Shown here piece by piece: positions 56,788-64,000 of a DNA stretch of 64,000 nucleotides (position 1 is the stretch's first letter; each line of letters opens with the position of its first letter). The translations under genes were made by a program, and so were the position numbers. The DNA lies in the NCBI RefSeq assembly GCF_027923465.1, contig NZ_BRLB01000004.1:124001-188000 (forward strand), written 5' to 3'. The notes under the pieces were generated by a model. The model saw only the letters and a list, made by a program, of their open reading frames with translations, was not told the origin of the DNA and did not search any database. The stretch is from Vallitalea longa. Its GTDB lineage: Bacteria; Bacillota; Clostridia; Lachnospirales; Vallitaleaceae.

Positions 56788-56881
56788 AAATTTAATTTCT
56801 AAGGCGTAGCCTTTCTGTACAGAATAATAATAAAACGAAATAGTCGTTTTTCATTGATATAAATAAACGGAGGTAATACCA

Positions 56882-58819
56882 TTGAATATAAAAGCATTAG
56901 AGCTATTGGAATATAATAAAATCAAAAGTAATTTGAGAGAATTAGCAATATCTGAATTAGGCAAAAAATTAGTTGATGATCTTGGACCTAGTGATGATAT
57001 AGATAGAATAAGAACCCAACTAACTGAAACTACAGAAGCTAGAATAATCATGGATAAAAGTTCAGCTGTTCCTATTCAGAATCTAGTGGGTATAGAAAAT
57101 GTTATTGAAAAGTTAGGAAAAGCAACAGCTCTTAATCCAGAAGATCTACAAAATATATTAGGTCTACTTAGGAGTACTAAAAAATTAATCAGATATATGG
57201 AAGAGAGAAAATATATGGCTCCAACAATTAGTAACTATGCTTTCTCCATGTATGAATTAAATGATGTCATAGAAGAAATTGATCGATGTATCCAAAACAA
57301 TAGGGTCGTTGATAAAGCAAGTACACAGCTTGAAAAAATAAGGAAGAAAATCTATATTGCAGAAAATAGAGTAAAATTGAAACTTGAAAATATTATAAAA
57401 TCTCCAGCTTACAAAAAATATCTCCAAGATAATATAATAAGTATTAAGAATACAAGACATGTCATTGCAGTAAAAAGTGAATATAGAAATAACATAGCTG
57501 GTAGTGTAATAGATAAATCTTCTACAGGTTCTACATTATTTATAGAACCAGAGGCAGTAAGAAAAGCGCAAAGTGAACTTGAACTACTTAAAATAGATGA
57601 GGATAAAGAAGAATATCAAATACTTTTATATCTAACCTATATGGTAGAATCATATAGTAGAGAGTTAAATATAAATATAGAAACTATGGCTTATTATGAT
57701 TATATATTTGCTAAAGGGAAATATAGTAAAACCATAAATGGCAGAAGTGCAAAAGTTAATTTTGACGGTTACATCAAAATCAGAGGAGGAAAACACCCGA
57801 TGATTGGTTGCGATGTTGTTCCTCTTGATTTTGAAGTAGGAAAAGAATACAGTTCCCTAGTAATAACAGGACCTAATACTGGAGGTAAAACCGTTGCGTT
57901 AAAAACCATTGGTCTATTTACCGCAATGGTACAGTCAGGATTACATGTTCCAGTTGAGGAAGGAAGCGAATTCGCTATATACAATGATATACTAGTTGAT
58001 ATAGGTGATGGACAGAGTATAGAACAATCACTTAGTACTTTTTCTGCACATGTAAAAAATATTATAGAGATTATGAAGGCTGCTAATAAATATACGTTAA
58101 TTATTCTTGACGAGTTAGGAGCAGGAACAGATCCTGCTGAAGGTGAAGGTCTGGCTGTATCGGTATTGGAAAAACTATATCATAAAGGATCAACTATAAT
58201 CGCTACATCACATTATAGTAAAGTAAAGACATTTGCTACGGAACATAAAGGTTTCAATAATGGTAGAATGACATTCGATTTGGCTACGTTAAAACCCATG
58301 TATAAGTTGGTAATAGGTGAAGCTGGAGAAAGTAATGCATTTATCATAGCTCTTAGATTAGGAATGCAAATAGATGTTATTGAAAGAGCTCATAAAATAA
58401 CTTATAATGAAAGTAAAGATTATAAGAGTTTATTAACTAATGAGGATAAAGACTCTAAACGAATTGAAACTAATTATTATGAAAAAGCTAAAAGACCAAA
58501 ATCATTGGATAGACAAAAACATGAACAGGATGACCAAAAAACAGTTGATTATAAAATAGGAGATGTAGTGTTTGTTCATACTATCAAACAAAAAGGTGTA
58601 GTATATGCAGAAGTTAATAAAAAAGGTGAAGTCGGAGTTATGATAAGAAATAAAAAGATGTTAGTTAATATAAAAAGATTATCACCTTTCCTAGATAGTA
58701 AAGACTTATATCCAGAAGATTATGATATGGATATACTTTTCGAAACGAAAGAAAATAGAAAGAAGAAGAAAACTATGAGCAGAAAGTATGTAAAAGATAT
58801 GGTCAGAGAAATTGAGTAG
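56882..58819 (+). CDS. MutS2-like ATPase lacking the Smr domain
   Basis: 645 residues, about 140 shorter than usual MutS2. N-terminal core/lever region (ALELLEYNKIKSNLRELAIS; about 1-290), then the MutS ATPase: RGGKHPMIG, Walker A ITGPNTGGKTVALKT, the STFSAHVKNIIEI switch region, Walker B TLIILDELGAGTDPAEG and TSHYSKVKTFA. A KOW-like segment (KIGDVVFVHTIKQKGVVYAE) follows, but the C-terminus stops at a basic tail without the LDLRG and HGxG motifs of the Smr nuclease. Full MutS2 suppresses recombination or rescues collided ribosomes; the short form may bind without cutting. TTG start, with GGAGG 8 nt upstream. Confidence 0.88.
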   Translation: MNIKALELLEYNKIKSNLRELAISELGKKLVDDLGPSDDIDRIRTQLTETTEARIIMDKSSAVPIQNLVGIENVIEKLGKATALNPEDLQNILGLLRSTKKLIRYMEERKYMAPTISNYAFSMYELNDVIEEIDRCIQNNRVVDKASTQLEKIRKKIYIAENRVKLKLENIIKSPAYKKYLQDNIISIKNTRHVIAVKSEYRNNIAGSVIDKSSTGSTLFIEPEAVRKAQSELELLKIDEDKEEYQILLYLTYMVESYSRELNINIETMAYYDYIFAKGKYSKTINGRSAKVNFDGYIKIRGGKHPMIGCDVVPLDFEVGKEYSSLVITGPNTGGKTVALKTIGLFTAMVQSGLHVPVEEGSEFAIYNDILVDIGDGQSIEQSLSTFSAHVKNIIEIMKAANKYTLIILDELGAGTDPAEGEGLAVSVLEKLYHKGSTIIATSHYSKVKTFATEHKGFNNGRMTFDLATLKPMYKLVIGEAGESNAFIIALRLGMQIDVIERAHKITYNESKDYKSLLTNEDKDSKRIETNYYEKAKRPKSLDRQKHEQDDQKTVDYKIGDVVFVHTIKQKGVVYAEVNKKGEVGVMIRNKKMLVNIKRLSPFLDSKDLYPEDYDMDILFETKENRKKKKTMSRKYVKDMVREIE

Positions 58820-58836
58820 ATAGAAAGGAGATTAAG

Positions 58837-59196
58837 ATGCTAACTCGTGATGAAGTAAAAAAATATATCTTAAATAAGCCAGGTGCATATGAAGATTTCC
58901 CTTTTGGAGATGATACACCAGTATTCAAGGTGGGAAGTCGTATGTTCTCACTTATAAATAAGGATAAAAAGGAACTAAGGATAAATTTGAAGAGTGATCC
59001 TGATGATGCTATTTATCTAAGAGACAATTTTGATGCTATAATTCCTGGTTATCATATGCATAAAAGACATTGGAATACAGTTATAGTAGATAATAGATTA
59101 CCAGATGGTATGGTGAAAGACTTGATTGATAAATCCTATGAGCTTGTCTACAATAAGCTAAAGAAAGATGAGAAAGAACAAATAAAAAAAATATAA
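58837..59196 (+). CDS. MmcQ/YjbR-family protein
   Basis: 119 residues. The family pattern is clear: PGAYEDFPFGDDTPVFKVGS at the start, MFSLINKD, LRINLKSDPDDAIYLRDNFD and PGYHMHKRHWNTVIVD with the conserved His-Trp. The fold resembles CyaY and has been called DNA-binding, but the function is unsettled. It lies 17 nt after the MutS2-like gene with RBS GAAAGGAG, so the two are probably co-transcribed. Confidence 0.9.
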   Translation: MLTRDEVKKYILNKPGAYEDFPFGDDTPVFKVGSRMFSLINKDKKELRINLKSDPDDAIYLRDNFDAIIPGYHMHKRHWNTVIVDNRLPDGMVKDLIDKSYELVYNKLKKDEKEQIKKI

Positions 59197-59222
59197 ACAT
59201 TTAAGGTGTAGTGAAACGTTGA

Positions 59223-59522
59223 TTATACTGGGTAATGTACAATTGCTGCTATTTTGGAAATCGGTATATCGGCTATAGAACCTGGTTTATACAAGCAAGG
59301 GGGAGAATTATTATATGTCCTATTAAAATTAATCATATTTTTTGGTGATTCATCATGTTTTCTTACTACTCCAAGTGTTAGAATCAATGTAACGTAATCT
59401 TCATGAATTGCCGCAAGGGTACCAGTGAAATCAACGCTGTTATCATTACACCCTACAGTATGAATCGTAACTGTCTTATAAAGGAACTTTTTCAAGTTAT
59501 CCGAGAATATATTGCCAACCAT
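59223..59522 (-). CDS. Sm-like small protein, paralogue of the Cys/Gly-rich gene
   Basis: 99 residues from the ATG at 59522 (GGTGAT 5 nt before it); the frame extends to 59534. The sequence FLYKTVTIHTVGCNDNSVDF-TGTLAAIHEDYVTLI and the end IPISKIAAIVHYPV align with LIGQTVTIFTTSGG...GFTGIVLACTECFIKLLT and IPCDKIASFVQNAV of the next gene: a short beta-barrel (Sm-like) pattern with different middle parts. Similar small proteins occur in spore-forming clostridia; the function is unknown. Confidence 0.75.
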   Translation of the reverse strand: MVGNIFSDNLKKFLYKTVTIHTVGCNDNSVDFTGTLAAIHEDYVTLILTLGVVRKHDESPKNMINFNRTYNNSPPCLYKPGSIADIPISKIAAIVHYPV

Positions 59523-59664
59523 ATTAATCACCATTATATTACTCTATATAATATTAATATATAGAGAATAAAACCTTTGTGATTAATTATATTAGATTAT
59601 TGGTATAAATATTACTGATAGAAATTAACATATATTTATTAAATATATGAAATATTGTTATATG

Positions 59665-59689
59665 AAAAAAGCAGGGATATCCCTGCTTT
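59665..59689 (-). terminator. Terminator of the Cys/Gly-rich gene
   Basis: AAAGCAGGGATATCCCTGCTTT is a perfect palindrome with the minus-strand T-run TTTTTT directly after it, 8 nt beyond the stop codon. The 174-nt stretch between it and the next minus gene holds nothing else evident. Confidence 0.85.
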
Positions 59690-59696
59690 ATTAGTA

Positions 59697-60122
59697 CTAT
59701 TGAACAGCGTTTTGTACGAAAGATGCAATCTTGTCACAAGGTATTAAAGTAACAGATCCTAAATAATTGCAATTACCATAACCGCAACCACCACCGTAAC
59801 CGCCACTACAGAAACCGTAGCAAGAGCCACCGCCACCGCAAGAGCCGCCACCGCAAGAACCACCGCCGCAACCGCCACCGCAGCCACTTAAATTAGTTCT
59901 ACAAGTGTTACATCCTTGACCACAGCAAGCTGCACATGGGCCTTGAATTGGATAAGTTGGAGCTCCACCTGGGCAAGTTAATAACTTGATGAAACATTCT
60001 GTACAAGCGAGTACTATACCAGTAAAACCACATCCTGATGCGCCACCACTTGTTGTAAAAATAGTAACTGTTTGACCTATTAGTCTACCAAGATCATGAT
60101 GAAAACCATAACCGTCAGCCAT
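59697..60122 (-). CDS. Cys/Gly-rich Sm-like protein, probable spore coat component
   Basis: 141 residues. The N-terminal part (1-55) has the Sm-like beta pattern LIGQTVTIFTTSGGASG and FTGIVLACTECFIKLL; a middle region of about 60 residues is made of CGGGCGGGSCGGGSCGGG-type repeats with many cysteines (CCGQGCNTC, YGFCSGGYGGGC); the final strand is VTLIPCDKIASFVQNAV. The low-complexity part seems to be inserted into the barrel. AAAGGAGG precedes the ATG and a sigma-K-type promoter lies 36 nt upstream. I infer a cross-linked spore coat protein, or a heavy-metal-binding one. Confidence 0.8.
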   Translation of the reverse strand: MADGYGFHHDLGRLIGQTVTIFTTSGGASGCGFTGIVLACTECFIKLLTCPGGAPTYPIQGPCAACCGQGCNTCRTNLSGCGGGCGGGSCGGGSCGGGGSCYGFCSGGYGGGCGYGNCNYLGSVTLIPCDKIASFVQNAVQ

Positions 60123-60157
60123 TTATTCTAACCTCCTTTTATTGTCTTGTCCTAGTA

Positions 60158-60185
60158 TATAGTATGTCTAGGTGTACTAAAGTGT
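60158..60185 (-). promoter_or_regulatory. Candidate sigma-K promoter of the Cys/Gly-rich gene
   Basis: On the minus strand AC (60185-60184), exactly 17 nt, then CATACTATA (60166-60158), fitting AC-17-CATAnnnTA. Confidence 0.6.
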
Positions 60186-60263
60186 GAAAAATAAAATAGA
60201 AAAATTTTAATTTATATGCTATAATTTTAAAATAAATATAGTTTGTTGTGAGAGGATAGCAAA

Positions 60264-61487
60264 ATGGTAACTGGTATAGAAAAATGGTTAAGTAAATTTG
60301 ATATAAATAATACATGGTTAAGTATAGTTATTGCTATATTAATAATTGTTCTGATTTGTTTTGTTATCCAAAAAATAACTAAATATGTTATTCTCAATAT
60401 AATCCAGAAAATAGTTTACAAAACTGATAATGTCTTTGATGAGATACTATATGAAAATAAAGTGTTTCATAATATATCCCATATCGGACCGGCTTTGGTC
60501 ATTTATATCTTTTCCAATTCATTCAAATATAGTGAATTAATACAGGAATTCGTATATGCATATATTTTATTAATTCTTACATTAACCTTTTTTAGGATAT
60601 TAGATGCGATACAGCAGATATACAGGACTAGAGAATTTGCTAAAAGTCGTCCTATAAAAGGAATAATGCAGGTTATAAAAATTTTCATAATCATATTTTC
60701 AGTAATGTTTTTGATTGCTATATTTACGGATAGTTCAGTTGCTTGGGCAATGTTAAGTGGAGTGGGTGGAATGTCTGCAATTATTATTTTGATTTTCAGA
60801 GATTCCATATTAGGACTTGTAGCTGGTATTCAATTATCAACCAATAATTTATTGAAAATAGGTGATTGGATAGAAATGAATCAGTTCGGTGCTGATGGAG
60901 AAGTCATAGATATATCACTTACTAATATAACTGTTGAAAATTGGGATAAAACTTTAGTTAATATTCCAGCATATAAATTCATTGACGAATCATTTAAGAA
61001 CTGGCAAGGAATGATAGATGCAGGTGGAAGAAGAATAAAAAGAGCTGTTAATATTAATATTGACAGTATCAAATTCCTAGATGATAAATTATATAATGAA
61101 TTATTGGAAATCGATATGCTAAGAGATTATTTAGTTGATAAACAGAAGGATATAGTTACATATAACAAGAAATGTAATATGAGAAATGAAATGAATGGAA
61201 GAAGGCTGACTAATGTTGGTACTTTTAGAGCATACATTTTAGAATATCTAAAAAGAAATCCTAATATACATAATGATTTCACTTTGCTTGTTAGGCAATT
61301 AGCTCCTACATATAAAGGACTGCCAATAGAAATATATTGTTTTACTAATAATACAGCCTGGGCTGATTATGAAGGAATTATGGCAGATATATTCGACCAT
61401 ATATTCGCTATAGTCAATTATTTTGATTTGGAAATATATCAGAGCCCATCAAATTATGATTTTCAGCAGATAGCAAATGACAAATGA
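60264..61487 (+). CDS. Mechanosensitive channel, MscS family (YbdG-like)
   Basis: 407 residues. Four to five membrane helices (about 18-36, 72-90, 92-112, 128-155, 157-180), the last being the pore helix MLSGVGGMSAIIILIFRDSILGLVAGIQ, then the MscS beta domain LKIGDWIEMNQFGADGEVIDISLTNITVENWDKTLVNIP and a long cytoplasmic C-terminus. I list these in parts: IGDWIEMNQFGADGEV, TVENWDKTLVNIPAY. The long C-terminal extension and length match the YbdG/MscM-like group (about 415 aa), which opens under mild osmotic downshock. RBS GAGAGGAT. The ung gene follows after 17 nt. Confidence 0.9.
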   Translation: MVTGIEKWLSKFDINNTWLSIVIAILIIVLICFVIQKITKYVILNIIQKIVYKTDNVFDEILYENKVFHNISHIGPALVIYIFSNSFKYSELIQEFVYAYILLILTLTFFRILDAIQQIYRTREFAKSRPIKGIMQVIKIFIIIFSVMFLIAIFTDSSVAWAMLSGVGGMSAIIILIFRDSILGLVAGIQLSTNNLLKIGDWIEMNQFGADGEVIDISLTNITVENWDKTLVNIPAYKFIDESFKNWQGMIDAGGRRIKRAVNINIDSIKFLDDKLYNELLEIDMLRDYLVDKQKDIVTYNKKCNMRNEMNGRRLTNVGTFRAYILEYLKRNPNIHNDFTLLVRQLAPTYKGLPIEIYCFTNNTAWADYEGIMADIFDHIFAIVNYFDLEIYQSPSNYDFQQIANDK

Positions 61488-61504
61488 AATAGGGGGATTA
61501 ATAA

Positions 61505-62182
61505 TTGAAAAAAATATTCAATAACGATTGGCAAGAATTATTAGAAGATGAATTTGATAAAGATTATTATAAAAAATTAAGATGTTTCCTTAAAAATGAG
61601 TATGATAATTTTACTATATATCCTGATATGTATGATATATTTAACTCGCTTCATTATACAGCATATAAAGATGTTAAAGTAGTTATACTAGGTCAGGACC
61701 CTTATCATGGACCTAAGCAGGCACATGGACTTAGCTTTTCAGTTCAGAAAGGAGTTAAAGTACCTCCTTCTCTTGTTAATATATATAAAGAGCTTAATAG
61801 TGACTTAGGATGTAGTATACCTAATCATGGAAACTTAACAAAATGGGCTAAGCAAGGAGTATTATTACTGAATGCTTCATTAACTGTAAGGGCTTCCAAA
61901 CCAGCTTCACATAGCAAAATAGGATGGCAGATATTTACTGATAGGATCATTTCCCTGTTAAATGATAGAATAGAACCTGTTGTTTTCATACTGTGGGGAA
62001 ATTATGCAATATCAAAAGAAAAGATTATTACCAATGATAGACATTATATCATTAAATCAGTTCACCCAAGTCCATTATCAGCAAGCAGGGGATTCTTTGG
62101 TAGTAAACCTTTTTCAAAAGCAAATAAGTATTTAAGAAGTATAGATACAGAAGAAATAGACTGGCAGATAGACGAGATGTAA
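61505..62182 (+). CDS. ung: Uracil-DNA glycosylase, family 1
   Basis: 225 residues. Removes uracil from DNA at the start of base-excision repair. The catalytic water-activating motif [22 protein letters not shown] and the Leu-loop [11 protein letters not shown] are exact; [11 protein letters not shown] and FILWGNYA are the remaining signature parts. The start is a TTG at 61505 after AGGGGG. It is placed 17 nt after the MscS gene and 14 nt before topB, so the three probably share a transcript. Confidence 0.96.
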   Translation: MKKIFNNDWQELLEDEFDKDYYKKLRCFLKNEYDNFTIYPDMYDIFNSLHYTAYKDVKVVILGQDPYHGPKQAHGLSFSVQKGVKVPPSLVNIYKELNSDLGCSIPNHGNLTKWAKQGVLLLNASLTVRASKPASHSKIGWQIFTDRIISLLNDRIEPVVFILWGNYAISKEKIITNDRHYIIKSVHPSPLSASRGFFGSKPFSKANKYLRSIDTEEIDWQIDEM

Positions 62183-62196
62183 AGGATGGATAAAAA

Positions 62197-64000
62197 ATGG
62201 GTAAAACATTAGTATTAGCTGAAAAACCTTCTGTTGGAAGAGAAATCGGAAGAGTACTTTCATGTAAAAGAAAAACAAACGGAGCATTGATTGGAGATAA
62301 ATATGTAGTTACTTGGGCACTTGGACATCTAGTTACGTTAGCCAATCCAGAAAGTTATCATGAAAGGTATAAGACCTGGAATATGAATGACTTGCCAATG
62401 CTTCCAGAAAAGATGAAGTTGGTAGTTATCAAACAAACATCAAAACAATTTAACGTAGTCAAGAATTTAATGAACAGTAAAGATATAAGTGAAATTGTTA
62501 TAGCTACAGATGCAGGAAGAGAAGGAGAACTTGTTGCTAGATGGATTATCGAAAAAGTAAGAGTTAAGAAACCTATAAAAAGGTTATGGATTTCATCTCA
62601 AACAGATAAGGCAATAAAAGATGGATTCAGAAATCTAAAAGACGGGAAAGCATATTGGAATCTATATCAATCCGCAGTAGCAAGATCAAAAGCTGACTGG
62701 TATGTTGGACTTAACCTAACTAGAGCACTTACCTGTAAGCATAATGTACAATTATCAGCAGGAAGAGTCCAAACACCAACTCTAAATATGATTGTCCATA
62801 GAGAAAACGAAATCAAAAAATTCAAACCAGTGAAATTCTGGGAATTAAAATGTTCAGCTAATAATGTAGAATTTAATTGGGCTGGACATGAAGGCAATAC
62901 TAGGTTATATGATAATGATAAAAGAGATGCAATACTGAGTCATATAAAAAATAGCCAAGGTGAAGTCAGAAGTGTTGATGAAAAATTAAAGAAACTACCT
63001 ACCCCTTATGCATATGATTTGACAACATTGCAGATTGATGCAAACAACAAGTATGGTTTTTCTGCGAAGAAAACATTACAAATGATGCAGCAATTATATG
63101 AAAGACATAAAGTAGTAACGTATCCACGTACTGATTCAAAATATATATCCAAGGATATTGTGCCTACATTAAAAGAGAGATTGGAAAGTATAACTTCCAG
63201 TACGTATAAAAGTTTCGCAAGATCGTTAATTAGATCAAAACTAAATATATCCAATAGATTCGTTGATGATAAAAAAGTCACTGACCATCATGCTATCATA
63301 CCTACTGAGCAAGTTGCTTTTTTAAATGATTTATCATCAGATGAAAGAAAAATATATGATCTTGTAGTCAAAAGATTTTTGGAAGTACTTTCACAACCAT
63401 GTGAATATAAGGAAATAAAAGTCAAAATCGCTGTAAAAAATGAATTGTTTGGTGTTACTTATAAAAATATCATCAACAAAGGATTTAAAGCAATTGGTGC
63501 TAACAATGAAGATACAAATGAAAAAATCATTAAATTCAAAAAAGGTGATAAAGTAAAAATAGATAAAATCTTCTACACAGAAGGAACTACTAAACCACCA
63601 TCAAGATATACAGAAGCTACACTTTTGGCTGATATGGAAAATCCTAAGAAGTTCGTAAAAGAAAGTAAGATGAAGGAAACATTAACTAATGTAGGTGGAA
63701 TCGGTACAGTTGCAACAAGGGCAGATATCATTGAGAAATTATACAATACATTCTATGTGGAAGATAAAAATGGTAAGATACATCCAACATCTAAGGGTAA
63801 CCAAGTAGTAGAATTAGTCCCAGAAGACATAAAATCGCCTATGCTTACTGCTAAATGGGAAATGGAATTGACCAATATAAGTAAAGGAAAGGTGAAAGAA
63901 CCTGTATTTATCAATAATATAAAAAGTTATACAAGAGAAATTGTTGATAAAGTCAAAAAAGACAATTCTATTTTTAAACATGATAATGTAACCGGTGAAA
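62197..64000 (+). CDS. topB: DNA topoisomerase III, 3' end outside window
   Basis: The frame opens at ATG 62197 (RBS AAAGGATGG) and is uninterrupted to the window edge, giving 601 residues. Type IA topoisomerase: TOPRIM LVLAEKPSVGREIGRVL and ATDAGREGELVAR, the decatenation-loop-like segment QLSAGRVQTPTLNMI, the active-site tyrosine in VVTYPRTDSKYI, and ATLLADMENPKKFVKE and GIGTVATRADIIEKL. The size and order fit TopB rather than TopA. The missing C-terminus prevents saying whether zinc fingers are present. Confidence 0.95.
   Translation, partial: MGKTLVLAEKPSVGREIGRVLSCKRKTNGALIGDKYVVTWALGHLVTLANPESYHERYKTWNMNDLPMLPEKMKLVVIKQTSKQFNVVKNLMNSKDISEIVIATDAGREGELVARWIIEKVRVKKPIKRLWISSQTDKAIKDGFRNLKDGKAYWNLYQSAVARSKADWYVGLNLTRALTCKHNVQLSAGRVQTPTLNMIVHRENEIKKFKPVKFWELKCSANNVEFNWAGHEGNTRLYDNDKRDAILSHIKNSQGEVRSVDEKLKKLPTPYAYDLTTLQIDANNKYGFSAKKTLQMMQQLYERHKVVTYPRTDSKYISKDIVPTLKERLESITSSTYKSFARSLIRSKLNISNRFVDDKKVTDHHAIIPTEQVAFLNDLSSDERKIYDLVVKRFLEVLSQPCEYKEIKVKIAVKNELFGVTYKNIINKGFKAIGANNEDTNEKIIKFKKGDKVKIDKIFYTEGTTKPPSRYTEATLLADMENPKKFVKESKMKETLTNVGGIGTVATRADIIEKLYNTFYVEDKNGKIHPTSKGNQVVELVPEDIKSPMLTAKWEMELTNISKGKVKEPVFINNIKSYTREIVDKVKKDNSIFKHDNVTGE

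Noticed and set aside
1-64000. CRISPR array, prophage, integrase, conjugation or antiphage defence cassette
   Set aside because: No regularly spaced repeats, phage structural genes, integrase, or known defence proteins were seen; NHEJ and ABC-F genes are ordinary chromosomal functions.

Overview
The window is a 64 kb piece of a low-GC, endospore-forming, anaerobic Firmicute chromosome. Support comes from the very AT-rich sequence, Firmicute-type AGGAGG ribosome binding sites, T-box and tandem glycine riboswitch leaders, a GerA-family germination protein, candidate sigma-K promoters in front of low-complexity coat-like genes, an adenosylcobalamin-dependent ribonucleotide reductase, and an anaerobe-type glycine cleavage operon. 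A clostridial lineage, perhaps Lachnospirales or Vallitalea-like, is my inference from gene content; I saw no rRNA, tRNA, phage, conjugative or CRISPR locus.

Layout. 1-5 kb: a truncated TraB/GumN-family exported protein (-), a small ORF (-), then an NHEJ operon of Ku, a stand-alone LigD-type ligase and a stand-alone LigD-type polymerase. 5-8 kb: a YkuI-like degenerate EAL protein and gltX. 8-10.4 kb: a promoter, a complex leader with two T-box antiterminator/terminator modules, and leuA. 10.6-13 kb: a nitronate monooxygenase-family enzyme converging on a short chemoreceptor; their stop codons share one hairpin. 13.4-15.6 kb: a Met/Asp-rich acidic protein, a YlbF-family protein, a small hypothetical, a MITE-like element and a HAD hydrolase. 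15.7-18.3 kb: class II RNR (-) behind a promoter overlapped by NrdR boxes. 18.4-25.4 kb: a 47-aa ORF, an ABC-F ATPase, then a compact operon of FtsX-type permease, LolD-type ATPase and a membrane protein with about ten PASTA repeats. 25.5-31 kb: class V aminotransferase (-), DUF421/DUF4363/methyltransferase genes (+), and a GerA-family protein with a zinc-ribbon protein (-).

31-42 kb: a GH38-like glycosidase, then gcvT-gcvH-gcvPA-gcvPB-lpd behind a promoter, a tandem glycine riboswitch and a terminator, followed by an Lrp-family regulator and alanine dehydrogenase. This block degrades glycine and alanine. 42-47.5 kb: GNAT, zinc phospholipase C-like and LUD-domain genes, and a large exported beta-propeller protein. 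47.7-52 kb: xylose genes xylA, a ROK regulator and xylB, with a second copy of the MITE-like element between xylA and the regulator. 52-56 kb: a rhomboid-fold protein without the catalytic dyad, and a large exported metallophosphoesterase with repeats and a discoidin domain. 56-60 kb: Cys-rich coat-like genes (-), a MutS2-like protein without Smr domain, an MmcQ/YjbR protein and two paralogous Sm-like small proteins. 60-64 kb: an MscS channel, uracil-DNA glycosylase and a truncated topoisomerase III.

The observations I rate highest are the duplicated T-box module on leuA, the ABC transporter coupled to a kinase-less PASTA protein, a shared sigma-K-like promoter geometry (AC-17-CATAnnnTA) before three unrelated low-complexity genes, the NrdR box pair on nrdJ, and the mobile/repeat elements in intergenic DNA.
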